Counted from the first letter of the stretch, positions 36,026 to 45,647 are shown. The stretch is DNA of 64,000 nucleotides from an uncultured Opitutia bacterium (GCA_903825285.1 CAIJZY010000006.1:1-64000), one strand, 5' to 3'. Program-made: numbers and translations. The notes: generated from the letters alone by a model not told the origin.

Positions 36026-37492
36026 CTAGAGCAGCGGGGCCAGGAGGCGGCTGAAGTCCTCCATGATCCGCGCCGGCAGCCGCTGGCGCTTGGTCGGGTC
36101 GGTGCGCAGCTCCCGGCAGTGGTGCAGCAGCGACTCGGCCCAGGCCTTGATCGCGCGCACCTCGGCCTCGGAGTGCACCACCAGGCCGATCTCAAAGTTC
36201 ACGAACAGGCTGCGGAGGTCGAAATTGGCCGAGCCGAGCAGGCCGATGCGGTCGTCCACGATCAGCGCCTTGCTGTGCATCATGCCCGCGCCGAAGAGCA
36301 TCACCCGGCCGCCGGCCTGCCGCAGCTCGCGCACGTAGTGGCGGCGGGCGAAGTCCGTGACGGGGTGGTTGGAGCGCGCCGGCAGGACCAGTGTCACGGC
36401 GCGGCCGGCGCGGGCCTTGACGATCAGCGAGCGCAGCAGGACGTCGTCGGGGATGAAGTAGGGCGTGACGATCCAGATGCTCTCCTCGGCCTCCTGGATC
36501 ATGGAGATGATGCCCTCGTAGAGCGGGTCGCCTGGGACGTCGGGCCCGCTGGCGACCACCTGCAGCTCGGCGTCGCCGCAGACGGAGGCGGCGGCCTCAG
36601 ATGCGGGGGCGCGCAGCGGTCCCGGCGGCCGGCGGCTGGCAAAGCTCCAGTCGGCGACAAACACCTCGTGGAGCAGCAGGGCGGCGGGTCCCTCGACCAG
36701 GGCGCCAAGGTCATTGAACCGCTTCCGGTACGGCAGGGGTCCCATGTACTCCTCGGCGAGGTTATGCCCGCCGATGATCGCCGCGGTGTGGTCGAAGACG
36801 GCGATTTTCCGGTGATTGCGGAGGTTGGCCGAGCCGCGCGAGGTGAAGGGCAGCACGGGCATGAACCGGATGACCTCGCCGCCCGCCTGGCGCAGGGGGG
36901 CGAGGAAATTCCCGCCGATGAACATGGATCCGACCGAGTCGAGCAGCAGGCGCACCTTGACGCCGGCCCGGGCCCGCTCGGCAAGCAGGCGGACGATGCG
37001 ACGGCCGGTATCGTCACGGCCGAGGATGAACGTGGTGATGTGGATGGTGTGCCGGGCGCCTTGGATGCGGCGTTCCAGCTCGTCGTAGATCTCCTCGCCG
37101 GTGGTCAGGAGCCGCAGGCGGTTGCCGGCCACGGGGGTCCCGGCGCCGGCGGCCATGATCGTCTGGGCGACGGGCCAGTGGGCGTAGAACGACGGCGCGC
37201 CCGGCTGGCCGGGGAGCGTCGGCGCGAGCGGGGTCTTGCGCGCGGCGAGCCGGCGCAGCTTGCGGCCGCCGAGGAGGAGGTAAAGCGGGACGCCGACGTA
37301 GGGGACGAGGATGATGACCAGCAGCCAGGCAAACGTGTTCGCCGGGGCCTTTTTTTGGCTCATGAGCCGCGCGAGGACGAAGAGGGCCAGGATGAACCCG
37401 GCCAGGGTGGTGAAGTTCGCCACGAGGCCCTGGGCGAGGAAGTCCGCCAGCCACTCTTTCACGTTCGCGACCATAGGCGTGGGCTCCAACAC
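36026..37492 (-). CDS. cls: cardiolipin synthase
   Basis: The 488-residue phospholipase-D-superfamily enzyme joins phosphatidylglycerols into cardiolipin. Two N-terminal membrane segments (about 22-45 and 55-75) anchor it. The two HKD motifs are NHRKIAVFDHTAAIIGGHN and HSKALIVDDRIGLLGSANFD. In the first, the HxKxxxxD pattern is kept as HRKIAVFD. Length is close to ClsA. Start could be Met7 (37474), which better fits the next helix. Confidence 0.92.
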   Translation of the reverse strand: MLEPTPMVANVKEWLADFLAQGLVANFTTLAGFILALFVLARLMSQKKAPANTFAWLLVIILVPYVGVPLYLLLGGRKLRRLAARKTPLAPTLPGQPGAPSFYAHWPVAQTIMAAGAGTPVAGNRLRLLTTGEEIYDELERRIQGARHTIHITTFILGRDDTGRRIVRLLAERARAGVKVRLLLDSVGSMFIGGNFLAPLRQAGGEVIRFMPVLPFTSRGSANLRNHRKIAVFDHTAAIIGGHNLAEEYMGPLPYRKRFNDLGALVEGPAALLLHEVFVADWSFASRRPPGPLRAPASEAAASVCGDAELQVVASGPDVPGDPLYEGIISMIQEAEESIWIVTPYFIPDDVLLRSLIVKARAGRAVTLVLPARSNHPVTDFARRHYVRELRQAGGRVMLFGAGMMHSKALIVDDRIGLLGSANFDLRSLFVNFEIGLVVHSEAEVRAIKAWAESLLHHCRELRTDPTKRQRLPARIMEDFSRLLAPLL

Positions 37493-37577
37493 ATCCCGGC
37501 GGCGTCAAGGAGGCAAGGCGGCGGTGAAAAAAACCTTGAACTTGGCTGGGTGAGTCGAGAGTTTGCGCGCTCTTTTT

Positions 37578-37663
<86 letters not shown>

Positions 37664-37674
37664 CTCTCCCCGCC

Positions 37675-37701
37675 GCCGGCGGCCCCCCCGGGGGGGCCGG
37701 C
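37675..37701. terminator. GC palindrome downstream of tRNA-Tyr
   Basis: GGCCCCCCC (37681-37689) is directly followed by GGGGGGGCC (37690-37698), a loopless palindrome flanked by a further GCCGGC/GGC pair. It lies 17 bases after the tRNA. There is no T tract. A 3'-end processing or transcript-stop role is likely. Confidence 0.4.
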
Positions 37702-37716
37702 TTGGAGACCCTTCGG

Positions 37717-37818
37717 GGTCAATAGCGGATGCGCCATCGCGGAAACAGGGAGGAGCGCAAATACCGGGAAACTGCACCGAAATCCGCGTTTCCGCCCCTC
37801 CGCGCTTCCGCGATGACC
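37717..37818. repeat. inverted octamer-word array F between tRNA-Tyr and radC
   Basis: The right arm is four eight-base words in register, AATCCGCG (37781), TTTCCGCC, CCTCCGCG and CTTCCGCG (37805). The left arm carries CGCGGAAA (37738), CAGGGAGG, AGCGCAAA and TACCGGGA in the mirrored sense. Outer GGTC/GACC caps close it. Period 8 distinguishes it from the 7- and 9-base arrays. Confidence 0.65.
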
Positions 37819-37894
37819 CAGGACGCATGCATGCAGCCCGACCAATGCGCGAAGCCTTCGTGGGCTTAGTGGCTAAATCCAACCCGCCCGGTGC

Positions 37895-38656
37895 CTAGAG
37901 CAGTCCGGCCTCGCGGAAGCTGAAAAAGCCCTTTCCTGCCGGGTCCATGGCCGCCCGGCCGAGCACGACGTGGTCCACGAGGTCGATATCGACCACCTTG
38001 GCCGCCTCCCGGAGCTGGCGCGTGATCTGGAGGTCGGCCGTGCTGGGGGAGGGGTCGCCGCTGGGGTGGTTGTGCGCGCAGACGACGCAGGCCGCGCCCT
38101 CCCGGACCGCGGCGCGGAACACCTCCCGGGGATGGGCCAGGGCGGCGGTGGCGGTGCCGGAGGTGACCTCCACGCGCTTGAGCAGGCGGTGCTTCCGGTT
38201 CAGGCAGAGCACCCAGAACTTCTCCACCTCCAGCCCGAGGGCGAGTGGCTCAAGGTGCGCGGCGATGAGGTCGGCGCGATTGAGCTGGGGCAGGACGGCT
38301 CCCTGCTCGCGCACCACGCGGCGGGCGAGTTCCATGCCGGCGACAAGCTGCAGCGCCTTCACGCGGCCGATGCCCTTGAACTGGCGGAACTCCGCCTCGC
38401 GCCACGCCAGCAGGCCCGCCAGCGAGCCGGCCTCGGCCAGCAGCCGCGTGGCCAGCGTCATCACGTCCTGGCCCTGCGTGCCGTTGCGCAGCAGCAGCGC
38501 GAGCAGCTCTGTGTCGCTCAGCGCGCCGGCGCCGTGGCGCTCGAGCCGCTCCTGCGGACGCTCGTCCGCCGCCATCTCGCGCAGCCGGTTGGGGGGAGGA
38601 ATAATCGGGAGGGCCGGCCATGCGTTTGGCTTGGACAGCTTTTCCAAAGCTGCCAA
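37895..38656 (-). CDS. radC: RadC-family JAMM-domain protein
   Basis: A 253-residue protein with an N-terminal helix-hairpin-helix segment ([15 protein letters not shown]) and a C-terminal JAMM metalloprotease-like domain. The zinc signature is [14 protein letters not shown], complete, with an upstream Glu in the EVTSG region. Despite the name, a role in DNA repair is doubtful for this family, and related domains often occur on mobile elements. The start could also be Met28. Divergent from the ThuA-like gene over 17 bases. Confidence 0.9.
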   Translation of the reverse strand: MAALEKLSKPNAWPALPIIPPPNRLREMAADERPQERLERHGAGALSDTELLALLLRNGTQGQDVMTLATRLLAEAGSLAGLLAWREAEFRQFKGIGRVKALQLVAGMELARRVVREQGAVLPQLNRADLIAAHLEPLALGLEVEKFWVLCLNRKHRLLKRVEVTSGTATAALAHPREVFRAAVREGAACVVCAHNHPSGDPSPSTADLQITRQLREAAKVVDIDLVDHVVLGRAAMDPAGKGFFSFREAGLL

Positions 38657-38673
38657 TCCTCCGTACTCTCACC

Positions 38674-39414
38674 ATGAAAACACTCCAAGTGGTTGTCTGG
38701 GGCGAAAACGTCCATGAGCACCGCAACGCCAAGGTCAGCGCGATCTATCCCCGGGGTATGCACGCGACCATTGCCGAGGGGGTCCGGGAGCTGCTGGCCG
38801 GGTCCAGCGTGACCACCGCCACGCTGCAGGAGCCGGAGCACGGCCTCACCGAGGAGCGGCTGGCGGCGACGGATGTCCTGGTCTGGTGGGGGCACATGGC
38901 CCACGACCAGGTCAACGACAAGGTGGTCGACCGGGTGCAGAAGCGCGTTTTGGAGGGCATGGGCCTTGTGGTGCTGCACTCGGGCCATTACTCGAAGATC
39001 TTCAAGCGGCTCCTGGGCACGACGTGCTCGCTGACCTGGCGCGAGGCGGACGAGCGCGAGCGCCTGTGGGTGTGCAACCCGGGTCACCCGATCGCGCGGG
39101 GCATCGACAAGTATTTCGAGCTGCCGCAGGAGGAGATGTACGGCGAACCCTTTGCGATCCCGGCGCCCGATGAGCAGGTGTTCATCTCCTGGTTCGAGGG
39201 CGGGGAAGTGTTCCGCAGCGGCTGCTGCTGGACGCGGGGCAACGGCAAGATCTTCTATTTCCGTCCCGGCCACGAGACCTACCCGACGTACCACGACAAG
39301 AATGTCCGCCGCGTCATTGCCAATGCCGTGGAGTGGGCGCGCCCGCAGGGCGTGTGGATCGACTCCTGCCCGAATGCCAAGGTCCCGCTCGAGAAGCTCA
39401 CGCGCAAGGCGTGA
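38674..39414 (+). CDS. ThuA-domain protein
   Basis: A 246-residue protein with the ThuA fold (class I glutamine-amidotransferase-like, trehalose-utilisation protein A). It begins [16 protein letters not shown], with [33 protein letters not shown] and [18 protein letters not shown] further on, all typical. ThuA-like proteins modify disaccharides in some soil bacteria, but most have no proven reaction. No sugar genes are adjacent. The ATG at 38674 is chosen as it starts the first beta strand. Confidence 0.85.
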   Translation: MKTLQVVVWGENVHEHRNAKVSAIYPRGMHATIAEGVRELLAGSSVTTATLQEPEHGLTEERLAATDVLVWWGHMAHDQVNDKVVDRVQKRVLEGMGLVVLHSGHYSKIFKRLLGTTCSLTWREADERERLWVCNPGHPIARGIDKYFELPQEEMYGEPFAIPAPDEQVFISWFEGGEVFRSGCCWTRGNGKIFYFRPGHETYPTYHDKNVRRVIANAVEWARPQGVWIDSCPNAKVPLEKLTRKA

Positions 39415-39418
39415 GCGG

Positions 39419-39542
39419 TTCGAAATTCGAACGACAAAGCACGAAATTCGAGGGTAAGCGCCAAACCCCAAGGCTTGGTGCGTGCCACGGCTTGAAGCTG
39501 AAATCCTCTCGGATTTCGTGCCTCGAGTTTCGTGCCTACGCT
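39419..39542. repeat. inverted heptad-word array G between convergent genes
   Basis: Left-arm heptads: TTCGAAA (39419), TTCGAAC, GACAAAG, CACGAAA (39440), TTCGAGG. Right-arm heptads: CTCGGAT (39508), TTCGTGC, CTCGAGT, TTCGTGC (39529), CTACGCT, ending in the stop codon of the isomerase gene at 39542. The words mirror each other. Confidence 0.75.
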
Positions 39543-40528
39543 CAGTAGTGCTTCACGTACCCGTTGCGGCGGAGGCGCTCGAGCCAGCGCTCCTGGCTGA
39601 CCTGCGCCATCTGCTGCACGAGGATGCGCTCGATCTGGTCGCGGACATCGTCGAGGGACTGGATGCCGGCGTACTTGCGGTCGTCCACGTGCAGGAGGAA
39701 GCAGCCCTCGGGCGTGAGCACGGGGGCGGTGGTCTCGCCCTTCTTGAGGGCAAAGAGGGGATCGCTGAAGGCGGGCTTCAGGTCGGAGCGCTTCTGCCAG
39801 CCCCAGTCGCCGCCCTTGGCGCGACGGGAGTCCTGGCTGAATTCCTTGGCGAGGTCGTCGAACTTCTCGCCGCCATTGAGGCGCGCGATCACGTTCTGGG
39901 CCTTGGCGAGGAGCTCGCTGTCATTCTCGCCGTTGCTGCGGGTGAACTGGATGAGGCGCAGGTGGACGCCGTCCTCCTGGTAGAACCGGTCCTTGTTCTC
40001 CTTGTAGAAGGTCTCGATCCGCACCGGGCTGACCAGGCTCGTGGACTTGCGCTGCTGGTTGCGCATGTAGCTGTAAATGACGTCCTCCTCCACCTCGCGG
40101 CGGTAATCCTGGAGCGTCGTGTTTCGCGAGCGCAGGTAGGCGAGGAACTTCGAGCGGTCATTGTCGAACTGCTCGGCCTGGATGTCGGCGATGCGATTGT
40201 CGATGAAGCTGGCCGGGATGTGCTTTTTGTCGTCCTTCCGGAATTCCTTCACGATCAGCACGCGGTCGATCAGCTGCTGGATGACGTCGTCCTGGAGCGA
40301 CTCCAGCTTCTCGTTGAATTCCTTCTCGCTGCGCGCCTCGCGCTGCAGCTGCGGGATCAGGGGGGAAATTTCCCGGCGGACGTCATCCACGGTGATCACC
40401 TTGTCCTCCGCGATCGCGGCGATGCCATTGGCAAAACGGAGGTTTAGGTTGTCCACCATCTCCGCGCGACCCAGAGTCGCGAGGGCGGTGGCAATCAGGG
40501 CAAAGGCAAGGCGGCGGCCAGACATCAT
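39542..40528 (-). CDS. periplasmic parvulin-type peptidyl-prolyl isomerase (SurA-like)
   Basis: A 328-residue exported folding factor. A signal peptide (about 1-22) is followed by a SurA-like N-terminal helical domain (AIAEDKVITVDDVRREI) and one parvulin rotamase domain at about 180-285 (HLRLIQFTR through GGDWGWQKRSDLKPAF and the FLLHVDDRK end). E. coli SurA has two rotamase domains; here one. It should help outer-membrane proteins fold. The start overlaps the end of mfd by four bases, so it is coupled to mfd. Confidence 0.87.
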   Translation of the reverse strand: MMSGRRLAFALIATALATLGRAEMVDNLNLRFANGIAAIAEDKVITVDDVRREISPLIPQLQREARSEKEFNEKLESLQDDVIQQLIDRVLIVKEFRKDDKKHIPASFIDNRIADIQAEQFDNDRSKFLAYLRSRNTTLQDYRREVEEDVIYSYMRNQQRKSTSLVSPVRIETFYKENKDRFYQEDGVHLRLIQFTRSNGENDSELLAKAQNVIARLNGGEKFDDLAKEFSQDSRRAKGGDWGWQKRSDLKPAFSDPLFALKKGETTAPVLTPEGCFLLHVDDRKYAGIQSLDDVRDQIERILVQQMAQVSQERWLERLRRNGYVKHY

Positions 40529-43500
40529 GGATTGGGCAAATTATTCAGAAACGAGGCGATTTCCCGCAACCGTAGAAGGGGCCGGGGGGCGGTCAACCTT
40601 GGAAACCGGGTGCCAACCTGCACCCAGTCATCGCGGCGACCGCTGGTCCGCAGGCACTTCAAGCGGCTGGACTCGGTTTCGACGGAACCTATCCCCTTTT
40701 GTTCCGCCCGAATACGGATTTCCGTGACCAGCAGGAGCGCCTTCACCTCGTCGCCAAACTTGCCAAAACGGTCTCGCAGGTCCGATTCGATCTGCTTCAA
40801 CACGCCCAACGTGTCGGCCAGGGCCAGTTTGCGATAGAAATCGATGCGCAGACGGGTTTCGCCGACGTAATTGAGCGGAATCCTGGCCTGGATCATCGGA
40901 ATCTCGGCACCGTTCGCCTCATCCTCGGCGTCCTTGAGGGCGGTGTAGCCGTCCTCATGACGACCCCGGGTGGGGTTGGAGGAGCGGCCGGAGCCTTCGC
41001 CGACGAACACAAAGTCGAGTTTTACATTGGCCCGGATGGCCGCGGCGGTCTTCTCGCCCTTGAGCCGGGCAACGGACTGGCGCAGGAGCTGGCAGTAAAG
41101 CTCGAAGCCGACACCGACAATGTGGCCGCTCTGCTCGGCGCCGAGGAGGTTGCCGGCACCGCGCAGTTCCAGGTCCCGCATCGCGATGCGGAAGCCGGCG
41201 CCGAGCTGGTTGTGCTGGCGCATGGCGGTGAGCCGCTGCCTTGCGACATCGAGCAGCCGGGTGTGGCGGTGGAGCAGGAGATAGGCGTAGGCCTGGTGCT
41301 TGAACCGGCCCACGCGGCCGCGGAGCTGGTACAGCTGCGACAGGCCGAAGCGGTCGGCGCCCTCGATGATGATCGTGTTGCAGTTCGGGATATCGAGGCC
41401 GCTCTCGATGATGGTCGTGCACACCAGCACCTGGTAGCGGCCGGCAACGAACTCGGTCATGACCCGCTCCAGCTCGGCGGCCTCCATCTGGCCATGGCCC
41501 ACGCCCACCGTGAGCGTCGGGAGCATCTCGCGGAGCCGCGCGGCGACGAGTTCGATGGTCTGGACGCGGTTGTGGAGGTAGAACACCTGGCCGCCGCGGC
41601 GGATCTCGTGGTGCACGGCATCCACCACGCTCTTCTCGTCGTAGGTCTTGACGATGGTCTGGATCGGATGGCGGTTGGTCGGCGCCGTCTCGATCACGCT
41701 CAGGTCGCGCGCGCCGGTGAGCGCCATGTAGAGCGTCCGCGGGATCGGCGTGGCGCTCATCGAGAGCACGTCCACCGTGGCGCGCATCGCCTTGAAGCGC
41801 TCCTTGTGCTTCACACCGAAGCGCTGCTCCTCGTCGATCACGACCAGCCCGAGGTCCCGGAACCTCACGTCGGCCTGGAGCAGGCGGTGCGTGCCGATGA
41901 GGATGTCGACGTGCCCCGCGGCGGCGGCGGTGAGGATCCGGGCCTGCTCGGCCCGCGTGCGAAACCGGCTGAGCATCTCGACCGCGACGGGGTAGCCGGC
42001 CATGCGCTCGCGGAAGGTGTTGAGATGCTGCTGGGCGAGCACGGTCGTCGGCACGAGCACGGCGACCTGCCGGCCGCCCTGCACGGCCTTGAAGGCGGCG
42101 CGGATCGCGACCTCGGTCTTGCCGAAGCCGACGTCGCCGCAGATCAGCCGGTCCATCGGCCGGGTGCGCTCCATGTCGGCCTTGGCCTCCTGGATCGCCC
42201 GGAGCTGGTCGCGCGTCTCGGTGAAGGGGAACGACGCCTCGAACTCCTTCTGCCAGGTCGTGTCCGCCGCGAACGCGTGGCCCGGCTGCGCCTCGCGCGC
42301 GGCGTGGATGCGCAGCAGCTCGGCGGCAAGGTCGATGGTGGCGCGCTCGGCGGCCTGCCGGGCCTTCTCCCACCGGCCGGAGCCGATGCGGCCGAGCTGC
42401 GGGCGCGTCTTGCTGAGGCCGACGTAGCGGCTGATGAGGTGCGACTCCTGCAGCGGCACGTGCAGGGTGACGTGGTCGTCGAACTCCAGCGAGATGACCT
42501 CGCGCAGGCCCTGGGCGGTGTCGAGCTTGGTGAGCCCGCGGTAGAGCGCGATGCCGTGCTGCAGGTGCACCACGAAGTCGCCCTCCACGAGCTCGGAAAA
42601 GTCGAGGAGCTGGTCGATCTGTGCGCGCTGGGCCAGCGCGCGCGGGTTGAGCACCGGCCGCCGCGCCCGCTGGCGGCCGAAGATTTCGGTCTCCGTGACG
42701 ACCACCAGCCCGGCCGCGCCGGCGGGGAGGGTCGGCCAGGCCAGCGCGGGCTGGCCCGCGCCGAAGGTGATGCGGAAACCCTCGTTCAGCGTGCCGCGGA
42801 GGAAGCGCGGTCGGATGACCTTGAGGGCGGAGTCCTCCGCCAGGATCTCCTGGATGCGCTGGGTCTCGCCCTCCTTGGCCGCCACGACGTCCACGGCGTA
42901 GCCTTCGCGGCGCCAGGCGGCGACCTGACGCAGGAACCGCTGCCGGGCCTCCTCCTCGACTTGCAGGCGCTCCTGGGCGACCAGGGCGTCCTCCGGATAA
43001 CTGCGGTGATGGCTCAGGCTCTCGGTGTTCCAGGTGGCTTCCTCCGTGCCGCTCTCGAACAGTGCGCTGGCCTCGTCGAGATCGCCCACGCCGTGAAGCG
43101 CGGCGCAGCGCGCAAGCAGCGGCGCCAGGCCGTCGGCCCCCTCGCGGGTGAAGGCGCTGAACTCCTCGTCGAGGGCCGCCGGCTCCACGAAGGCCAGCTG
43201 CGTCGCCGTGGAAAGATAGTCGGCCAGCCCGGTCGCGGAGGCGGCGAGCTTCACTCGCGGCGAGGCGGAGAGCGTGATTTGCTCGACGCCAGCGCCCGAG
43301 CGCTGTGTCACGGGGTCGAACTCGCGGATCTCCTCAAGGACGTCGCCGAAGAAATCGAGCCGGTACGGCTGGTTCGCGGTGACCGGATAGACGTCAATGA
43401 TCCCGCCGCGGATCGCATAGTGTCCGGGCGCCTCGCAGACGGCCTCGGAGTCGTAGTCGAGCTGGCGAAGCTGCTCCAGCAGGCCGGTGAAGGGCTGCGC

Positions 43501-43917
43501 CTGGCCGCGGCGGAGCGTGAGCTCGCGGGTGGAGAACTCCTCGAGCGCGGGCACGGGCTGCAGGAGCGCCGCGGGGGTGGTGACGACCAGGAGCGTGTCG
43601 GGCGCCGCGCCGAGCGCGCGCGTGGCGCGCAGGCGGGAGAGCACCGTCAGCCGGTCGCTCGACGCCGCGAACGCCTCGCGCATGTCGCGGCTGTCGGCCA
43701 TGGACTCGGGAAACACCAGCGGGTGGAGGGGCCGCGGATTCCCGCCGGCCTGGTGGAAGAAGGCGGTGTCCTCGGCGAGGTGCTCGGCGGTCTTGAGGTC
43801 CTCGGCCACGATCAGCCAGACCGGCGCGGGATGCCGGCGCAGCAGCTCGGCAAGCACCGCGCCCCGGGCGGGCGGGCAGACGCCGGTGAGCTTGGAACGC
43901 GGGAGGACGGGAGGCAT
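40525..43917 (-). CDS. mfd: transcription-repair coupling factor
   Basis: A 1130-residue ATPase that removes stalled RNA polymerase and recruits UvrA. The order is the N-terminal UvrB-homology region, the polymerase-interacting CarD-like domain (FVVHLQHGIALYRG, about 440-500), and a helicase core. Walker A (CGDVGFGKTEVA) lies near residue 592 and the DEEQ box (VIDEEQRFGVKHKERF) near 695. The C-terminal TRCF domain (about 980-1130) ends the protein. The ATG at 43917 precedes the first conserved strand; the frame upstream is antisense-like. It lies 70 bases downstream of rnc and is followed by the isomerase gene. Confidence 0.95.
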   Translation of the reverse strand: MPPVLPRSKLTGVCPPARGAVLAELLRRHPAPVWLIVAEDLKTAEHLAEDTAFFHQAGGNPRPLHPLVFPESMADSRDMREAFAASSDRLTVLSRLRATRALGAAPDTLLVVTTPAALLQPVPALEEFSTRELTLRRGQAQPFTGLLEQLRQLDYDSEAVCEAPGHYAIRGGIIDVYPVTANQPYRLDFFGDVLEEIREFDPVTQRSGAGVEQITLSASPRVKLAASATGLADYLSTATQLAFVEPAALDEEFSAFTREGADGLAPLLARCAALHGVGDLDEASALFESGTEEATWNTESLSHHRSYPEDALVAQERLQVEEEARQRFLRQVAAWRREGYAVDVVAAKEGETQRIQEILAEDSALKVIRPRFLRGTLNEGFRITFGAGQPALAWPTLPAGAAGLVVVTETEIFGRQRARRPVLNPRALAQRAQIDQLLDFSELVEGDFVVHLQHGIALYRGLTKLDTAQGLREVISLEFDDHVTLHVPLQESHLISRYVGLSKTRPQLGRIGSGRWEKARQAAERATIDLAAELLRIHAAREAQPGHAFAADTTWQKEFEASFPFTETRDQLRAIQEAKADMERTRPMDRLICGDVGFGKTEVAIRAAFKAVQGGRQVAVLVPTTVLAQQHLNTFRERMAGYPVAVEMLSRFRTRAEQARILTAAAAGHVDILIGTHRLLQADVRFRDLGLVVIDEEQRFGVKHKERFKAMRATVDVLSMSATPIPRTLYMALTGARDLSVIETAPTNRHPIQTIVKTYDEKSVVDAVHHEIRRGGQVFYLHNRVQTIELVAARLREMLPTLTVGVGHGQMEAAELERVMTEFVAGRYQVLVCTTIIESGLDIPNCNTIIIEGADRFGLSQLYQLRGRVGRFKHQAYAYLLLHRHTRLLDVARQRLTAMRQHNQLGAGFRIAMRDLELRGAGNLLGAEQSGHIVGVGFELYCQLLRQSVARLKGEKTAAAIRANVKLDFVFVGEGSGRSSNPTRGRHEDGYTALKDAEDEANGAEIPMIQARIPLNYVGETRLRIDFYRKLALADTLGVLKQIESDLRDRFGKFGDEVKALLLVTEIRIRAEQKGIGSVETESSRLKCLRTSGRRDDWVQVGTRFPRLTAPRPLLRLREIASFLNNLPNP

Positions 43918-43924
43918 GGACGGG

Positions 43925-43962
43925 ACGGAGGCCAACGGAAGCGCGGAAACCAGCGGAGGCCA
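43925..43962. repeat. CGGA-word repeat between rnc and mfd
   Basis: CGGA recurs four times with spacings of 10, 8 and 10 bases, with the longer phrase CGGAGGCCAA nearly repeated at the ends. It resembles a one-armed word array. There is no matching inverted arm nearby, so the call is weak. Confidence 0.3.
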
Positions 43963-43987
43963 AGGCGCAATGCGGCGCCTGCCGCGG

Positions 43988-44683
43988 TCACGCCCCGGAC
44001 TTGAGCGTCGCCAGCGCCGCGAGCGCCGCGGCCTCCTCGGCAAGTTTCTTTGAGGTGCCCCGGCCGGTGCCCAGCGGGCGGTCCAGCAGGCGCACGGTGA
44101 CCTGGTAGGCTCGGGCGTGGTCGGCACCCTCGACCCGCGTCACTTCGTAGTGAAGCGCGTCGTTGCCGTGCCGGGGCTGCACCAGCTCCTGCAGCCGCCC
44201 CTTCGGGTTGTCGGCAGCCTGGCGGGCGAGCCGGTCCGGCAGTGGCCCGTAGAGGGCGAGGATGACGCGGCGGGTCGTGGCCAGGTCGCTGTCGAGATAG
44301 AGCGCGCCGAACACGGCCTCGAGCGCGTCCTCGAGCGCCGAGGCGCGCGTGCGCCCGCCGCCCGCCTCCTCGCTGGCACCGAGCCGCAGGCACGACTCAA
44401 GCCCGAGCTCACGGGCCAGTTCGACCAGGAATGTCCCCTTGGTGAGTGAGGCACGACGGCGCGTGAGCACGCCCTCGCGGTCGTCGGGATAGAGCTGGAA
44501 CAGGGCCTCCGTGAGCACGAGCTGCAGCACGGCGTCGCCGAGAAATTCCAGGCGCTGGTTGCTCGCGGGCTCACCCGGGTGGTCCTGCAGCCAGGACGGG
44601 TGCGTGACGGCCGTCTCGAGGAGGGCCGGGTCGCGGAAAGGGTGGGCGAGCCGCTGCTGAAGCTGGACGAGATCGGGGCTCAT
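43988..44683 (-). CDS. rnc: ribonuclease III
   Basis: The 231-residue endonuclease cleaves double-stranded RNA, including rRNA precursors. The signature is NQRLEFLGDAVL (42-53) with E46 and D50, and the second cluster has D119 and E122 in ALEDALEAVFGALYLD. A dsRNA-binding domain fills about 155-231 (KGRLQEL to KLAEEAAALAAL). The start is 44683; it overlaps the stop of the permease gene by four bases. Confidence 0.94.
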   Translation of the reverse strand: MSPDLVQLQQRLAHPFRDPALLETAVTHPSWLQDHPGEPASNQRLEFLGDAVLQLVLTEALFQLYPDDREGVLTRRRASLTKGTFLVELARELGLESCLRLGASEEAGGGRTRASALEDALEAVFGALYLDSDLATTRRVILALYGPLPDRLARQAADNPKGRLQELVQPRHGNDALHYEVTRVEGADHARAYQVTVRLLDRPLGTGRGTSKKLAEEAAALAALATLKSGA

Positions 44684-45468
44684 GAGCTGGCGCTGTTGTA
44701 GCGACGAAGACCGAGGTGGAAGACGACGAGGGCGGCACTGAACCAGAGGGCCGCGGCGCCGACCAGCGCGAGCGCCCAGATCGGCTGAAAGCCGTGCAGG
44801 ATGGTCTGGGCCGGGGCGTTGCTGACCACCACCACCGGCAGCAGCCACACGAAGGCGAGGCTGGCGAGACCGCGGAAGGCCTCGCGGGGCAGCCGCGAGA
44901 ATTCCGTCAGCGTGAAATAGATGCCCTCGACGCCCTGCGCGCTCGTGATCCAGAAGGCGAGGGAGACCGAGATCACCAGCATGCTGTAGTGGATGACGAG
45001 GCCGCAGAGGATCATCAGCGCGTAGAGCACGAGGTCCAGGGCCGAGGGGTGCAGGCCAAGCTTGTGCGCGGCGTAGGCGACCACGCCCATCGCGACGAAG
45101 GAGTTCACCAGCCCGTCGGGGTCCAGCTTCCGCGTCGTGGCCATGAACAGGATGTTGCCGGGCTGGGCCAGGAAGAAGTCGAAGTAGCCGCTGCGGATGT
45201 TGCGGCCCATCTCGAAGATGCTGCTCCAGAAGAAACCCATGAGGAACCGCTGCACGAGCAGCGAGGTGCCCACGAGCAGCAGCATCTCGTACATGCTCCA
45301 GCCCGCGATGGATTTGGTCTGCGTGTAGATCACCCCGATCATCAGCAGGTTCACGCTCATCCAGAACAGCTCGACCATCGCCCAGAGGAAGAAGTCGAAG
45401 CGGAACATCATCGTCCGCACGATCGAGTAGCGCGCGCTGGCGAGCCAGATCTGGAGGTAGCGGGTCAT
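44680..45468 (-). CDS. ABC-2 type transporter permease (COG3694-like)
   Basis: A 262-residue membrane protein with about six helices, of the uncharacterised ABC-2 permease class often paired with a second permease and an ATPase. The pattern EMGRNIRSGYFDFFLAQPGN after the second helix is typical of the family (coupling-type segment). It is the second permease of a pair, separated from the first by array H. No ATP-binding subunit is encoded nearby. Stop overlaps the rnc start. Cargo unknown. Confidence 0.8.
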   Translation of the reverse strand: MTRYLQIWLASARYSIVRTMMFRFDFFLWAMVELFWMSVNLLMIGVIYTQTKSIAGWSMYEMLLLVGTSLLVQRFLMGFFWSSIFEMGRNIRSGYFDFFLAQPGNILFMATTRKLDPDGLVNSFVAMGVVAYAAHKLGLHPSALDLVLYALMILCGLVIHYSMLVISVSLAFWITSAQGVEGIYFTLTEFSRLPREAFRGLASLAFVWLLPVVVVSNAPAQTILHGFQPIWALALVGAAALWFSAALVVFHLGLRRYNSASS

Positions 45469-45480
45469 GCGAGGGCGGAA

Positions 45481-45647
45481 GTAGCGAGTAGCGGGTAGCG
45501 GGTAGTGAGTAGTGAGTAGCAGGATGCGGATGGCGAGTCGTGGGTAGTTGGCAGGGAAAGCAGGAATTCGCGAGCGGAAGAACGGTGCCGTGGAAAGATC
45601 GAAATCTTGGTTGGGATGCTCGCTGCACGCGACCCACGACTCGCTAC
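45481..45647. repeat. heptad-word array H between two permease genes
   Basis: From 45481 words with consensus GTAGYGR run in unbroken seven-base register, six clear copies up to 45522 and degenerate ones to about 45564. GCGAGTCGTGGGT (45533-45545) is the exact inverse of ACCCACGACTCGC (45632-45644) in the right arm. It fills almost the whole 185-base spacer. Confidence 0.8.

Noticed and set aside
40699-44004. A 1100-codon plus-strand frame across mfd
   Set aside because: Mirror of the mfd reading frame with Ala/Gly/Leu-rich, His-poor composition and no domain; mfd itself has all helicase motifs.
45481-45564. CRISPR array
   Set aside because: Repeats are 7 bases with no spacers of typical length, and no cas gene is present.
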